Part shown: positions 30,871 through 33,621 of the stretch, one piece after another
Layout of the letters: every line of letters starts with the position of its first letter
Position numbering within the stretch: position 1 is the stretch's first letter
NCBI GenBank assembly: GCA_013377115.1
Contig: JACAAW010000022.1
Coordinates: 1-33,621 of the forward strand
Length of the DNA stretch: 33,621 nucleotides
Reading direction: 5' to 3'
DNA from: Bacteroidota bacterium
Lineage (GTDB): Bacteria; Bacteroidota; Bacteroidia; Bacteroidales; CG2-30-32-10
Position numbers and translations under genes: made by a program
The notes under the pieces: generated by a model
The model's input: only the letters and a program-made list of their open reading frames with translations
Told to the model about the DNA's origin: nothing
Databases searched by the model: none

Positions 30871-33621
30871 CGCCCACTCCTATTATAGTTTGCGTTACGG
30901 TGTTATCTCTGTTGAAGACATCGTGCAATCGGCTATTGACAATAATTACGAAGCCATTGCCATTACAGACATTAATAATTCTTCGGGAGTTCTGGAATTT
31001 GTGAAAGTCTGTTTTGAATCAGGCATCAAACCCATTGCCGGTATGGAATTCAGGAATGGTGATGAATTACTGTTTATTGCTTTGGCCAGAAATAATTTTG
31101 GGTTTCATGAAATCAATGAATTAATGACCCTTTGCAATTTATCGAAATCGAAGATTCCACTTCGGCCTGATTTTACACAATGTTATATAATTTATCCATA
31201 CGGGAAATATAAAACTGAATCACTAAAAGACAATGAATATCTGGGAATAAAACCTTCACAACTCAATAAATTTTCTTTCGAGAAAACGAAATCTCAATAC
31301 AAATTAGTTATTCTGCAAACCTATACATATAAGGATTTCAAAGGTTTTGAAACTCATAAAAAGTTAAGAGCCATCAATCAGAATATTTTATTTTCACAGC
31401 TGGAAGCCGGACAAATTGCAGGAACCGATGAATTTATTATTCCTTTGGAGAAACTGCTTAAAAAATTTGAGGATTACCCACAAATCATACAAAACACAAA
31501 GCAAATTATTGATGATTGTGATTTCCAGTTTGATTTTAAAACTATAAAAAACAAAAGTAAATATACCGATAGTCCTTACGAAGATAAAATACTCTTAGAG
31601 AAACTGGCGATGGATGGTTTGAAATATCGTTATGGTTCGAAAAATAAAATTGCAATTGAACGAGTTACCAAAGAACTTGAAATTATTGACCAGCTTGGTT
31701 TTTCAGCTTATTTTCTGATTGCTGCCGATATCATTCGATACTCAATGCAGCAAGGTTATTATCACGTTGGTCGTGGAAGCGGCGCCAACAGCGTGGTTGC
31801 TTATTGTTTGCGAATCACCAATGTTTGTCCGATTGAACTGGATTTGTATTTCGAACGCTTTTTAAATCCGAAACGTAAGTCGCCGCCTGACTTCGACATC
31901 GATTACAGCTGGAAAGAGCGCGACGATGTTACCGATTACATTTTTAAGCGCTACGGAAGAAAGCACACCGCCTTATTAGGCGCCATGTCGACATTTAAAG
32001 ATCGCTCCATCATTCGCGAAATGGGAAAAGTTTACGGATTGCCAAAAGAAGACATCGATCGTTTGATTAAATATCCCAACTCGCCTTTAAATCAGAATGA
32101 AATTTGCCGCGATATCATGGAACACTATAATTCCATAGAGAATTATCCCAATCTACGAACCATTCATGCCGGTGGAATCGTAATTTCGGAAGAACCCATC
32201 ACCTATTATACCGCTCTGGACATGCCACCAAAAGGTTATCCAACAACACAATTCGATATGTATTTAGCTGAAGATATCGGTTTCGAGAAACTGGATATTT
32301 TAAGTCAGCGGGGAATTGGCCACATCAAAGACGCTGCTGAAATTGTCTACCAAAACCAAGGAATTAAAGTGGATGTTGACCAGATTCAAAAATTTAAAAC
32401 CGATCCTCTGGTGAAAGCGAAATTAAAATCCGGAGAAACCATCGGATGTTTTTATATTGAAAGTCCTGCCATGCGCGGATTACTGAACAAATTAAAATGC
32501 GATAATTATTTATCATTGGTAGCAGCAAGTTCCATAATTCGCCCCGGAGTAGCGAAAAGCGGAATGATGAAAGAATATATTCAGCGGTTTCATTCGCCAG
32601 ACAATATTAAATACATTCATCCGGTGATGGAACAGCAGCTCAAGGAAACTTATGGTGTGATGGTTTATCAAGAAGATGTTTTAAAAGTGGGACATCATTT
32701 TGGTGGTCTGGATTTGGCGGATGCCGATGTATTGCGCAGAATGATGAGCGGAAAAACGCGAAACAAAAAGCATCTGGAAGAAATTTCGAATAAATATTTC
32801 CTGCATTGCAAAGCCATGAATTATCCAGAAGAACTGGCAAAAGAAGTCTGGCGACAAATTGAATCATTTGCCGGATATAGTTTCAGCAAGGCACATTCGG
32901 CAAGTTATGCGGTGGAAAGCTTTCAGAGTTTGTATTTAAAAACGTATTACCCGCTGGAGTTTATGATTGCAGTGATCAATAATTTTGGAGGATTTTATAG
33001 TTCTCGGGTATATATTAATGAAGCCCGAAAAGCCAGTGGAATCATCCATTTGCCTTGCGTTAATAAAAGCACAAAACTCACAACGCTTTATGGAAAGGAT
33101 GTTTATCTAGGATTTATTCATATAAATTCGTTGGGACAACTGATTTCCGAAACCATTGAAACCGAAAGAAATCGAAATGGATTGTATGAAAGCTTGGAAG
33201 ATTTTATTGTACGTACCAATATTGGAATCGAATCTTTACAGACATTAATTCGTATTAATGCTTTGCGTTTCACCGGACAAAATAAACGCAATCTGCTTTG
33301 GGAATCTCATATGTTACTGAATAAATCGAAATCGAACCAGCATGAGTCGAACGAAAAAATGTTTACTGTAAATCCTCCGAAATGGGAAATTCCAAAACTG
33401 GTTCACAATACGATTGAAGATGTTTATGATGAACTGGAATTGCTTGAGTTTCCTGTAACATCAACAGAATTTGAATTACTAAAAACAGATTTCCGTGGAG
33501 AATGTGTTGCCAAAGATCTTATAAAATTCTTAGGAAAGAATATTCGCATTCTTGGAAATTACGTCACCTACAAATGGATTCGAACCAGCAGAGGCGACAC
33601 GATGGCGTTTGGGACTTTTTT
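30860..33621 (+). CDS. dnaE: DnaE-type DNA polymerase III alpha subunit (partial, runs off the right edge)
   Basis: ATG 30860 opens a frame that runs to base 33621 with no stop where I translated it (920 codons visible); its start overlaps dinB by 11 bases. The N-terminus is a PHP domain (MILNAHSYYSLRYG, AITDINNSSG) in which the usual TDH histidine is replaced by Ile, so its metal site is probably lost. The polymerase part has the GRGSGANSVVAYCL motif, the catalytic PDFDIDYSW (about residues 344-352), the fingers (MPPKGYPTTQFDMY, KLDILSQRGIGHIKDA) and the helix-hairpin-helix/OB region at the end (ILGNYVTYKWIRTSRGDTMAFG). The loose linkage with dinB and the repressor suggests the damage-inducible accessory alpha subunit (DnaE2-like role) rather than the main replicase, but the replicative dnaE is not here for comparison. 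Confidence 0.93.
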   Translation, partial: MILNAHSYYSLRYGVISVEDIVQSAIDNNYEAIAITDINNSSGVLEFVKVCFESGIKPIAGMEFRNGDELLFIALARNNFGFHEINELMTLCNLSKSKIPLRPDFTQCYIIYPYGKYKTESLKDNEYLGIKPSQLNKFSFEKTKSQYKLVILQTYTYKDFKGFETHKKLRAINQNILFSQLEAGQIAGTDEFIIPLEKLLKKFEDYPQIIQNTKQIIDDCDFQFDFKTIKNKSKYTDSPYEDKILLEKLAMDGLKYRYGSKNKIAIERVTKELEIIDQLGFSAYFLIAADIIRYSMQQGYYHVGRGSGANSVVAYCLRITNVCPIELDLYFERFLNPKRKSPPDFDIDYSWKERDDVTDYIFKRYGRKHTALLGAMSTFKDRSIIREMGKVYGLPKEDIDRLIKYPNSPLNQNEICRDIMEHYNSIENYPNLRTIHAGGIVISEEPITYYTALDMPPKGYPTTQFDMYLAEDIGFEKLDILSQRGIGHIKDAAEIVYQNQGIKVDVDQIQKFKTDPLVKAKLKSGETIGCFYIESPAMRGLLNKLKCDNYLSLVAASSIIRPGVAKSGMMKEYIQRFHSPDNIKYIHPVMEQQLKETYGVMVYQEDVLKVGHHFGGLDLADADVLRRMMSGKTRNKKHLEEISNKYFLHCKAMNYPEELAKEVWRQIESFAGYSFSKAHSASYAVESFQSLYLKTYYPLEFMIAVINNFGGFYSSRVYINEARKASGIIHLPCVNKSTKLTTLYGKDVYLGFIHINSLGQLISETIETERNRNGLYESLEDFIVRTNIGIESLQTLIRINALRFTGQNKRNLLWESHMLLNKSKSNQHESNEKMFTVNPPKWEIPKLVHNTIEDVYDELELLEFPVTSTEFELLKTDFRGECVAKDLIKFLGKNIRILGNYVTYKWIRTSRGDTMAFGTF

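Overview
The window is from a low-GC member of the Bacteroidota, probably a flavobacterium-like lineage. Three signs support this. Gliding/T9SS type C-terminal domains are present on large surface proteins. Repeated promoters fit the Bacteroidota consensus (-33 TTG, about 19-21 bases, -7 TAnnTTTG). The housekeeping order is glyA - tRNA-Glu - rpsT - radC - wecB - deacetylase - acyltransferase - upp. The family or genus cannot be fixed from the sequence alone.

Bases 1-8.2 kb (all minus strand) encode a secreted-protein block. It holds three large modular proteins with signal peptides; two have a complete T9SS type-B sorting domain, and the third runs off the left edge. Two small exported proteins of unknown function sit between them. 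Bases 8.3-11.3 kb hold an orphan LutA-like cysteine-rich protein, a HAD phosphatase and serine hydroxymethyltransferase. Bases 11.4-16.7 kb hold tRNA-Glu with rpsT, then a tight plus-strand run (radC, wecB, a deacetylase, an acyltransferase, upp) that mixes envelope-sugar and housekeeping functions. Bases 16.7-19.4 kb hold a small membrane protein, a MacB/FtsX-type permease without its ATPase, and an orphan LuxR-type response regulator.

Bases 19.4-20.7 kb are a scarred non-coding region. It contains tRNA-Val, a 15-base copy of the tRNA 3' end, three terminator hairpins, three copies of a short dispersed repeat, and a decayed copy of the last 65 codons of the next gene. That gene (20.7-24.9 kb, minus) encodes a 1379-residue exported protein made of many TPRs followed by a CHAT protease-like domain.

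Bases 25.1-33.6 kb are rich in DNA-repair genes: a WYL regulator, a small UVR-like protein, a DnaQ exonuclease/UvrC-type GIY-YIG fusion, a GIY-YIG protein, and a LexA-like self-cleaving repressor divergent from dinB, which overlaps a dnaE-type polymerase gene cut by the right edge. A perfect 17-base palindrome between repressor and dinB overlaps the repressor promoter. This is probably a damage-inducible translesion-synthesis cassette. Three fold-back repeats (GATTCCTC...CGGAATGAC arms) lie in the gaps; one forms the C-terminus of the GIY-YIG protein, and the loop of another marks the breakpoint of a tandem duplication of the 3' end of the repressor gene.

I see no CRISPR array, insertion-sequence transposase, rRNA or prophage structural genes. 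The least explained features are the two 3'-end gene duplications that break at repeats, the altered surroundings of tRNA-Val, and the exported TPR-CHAT protein.
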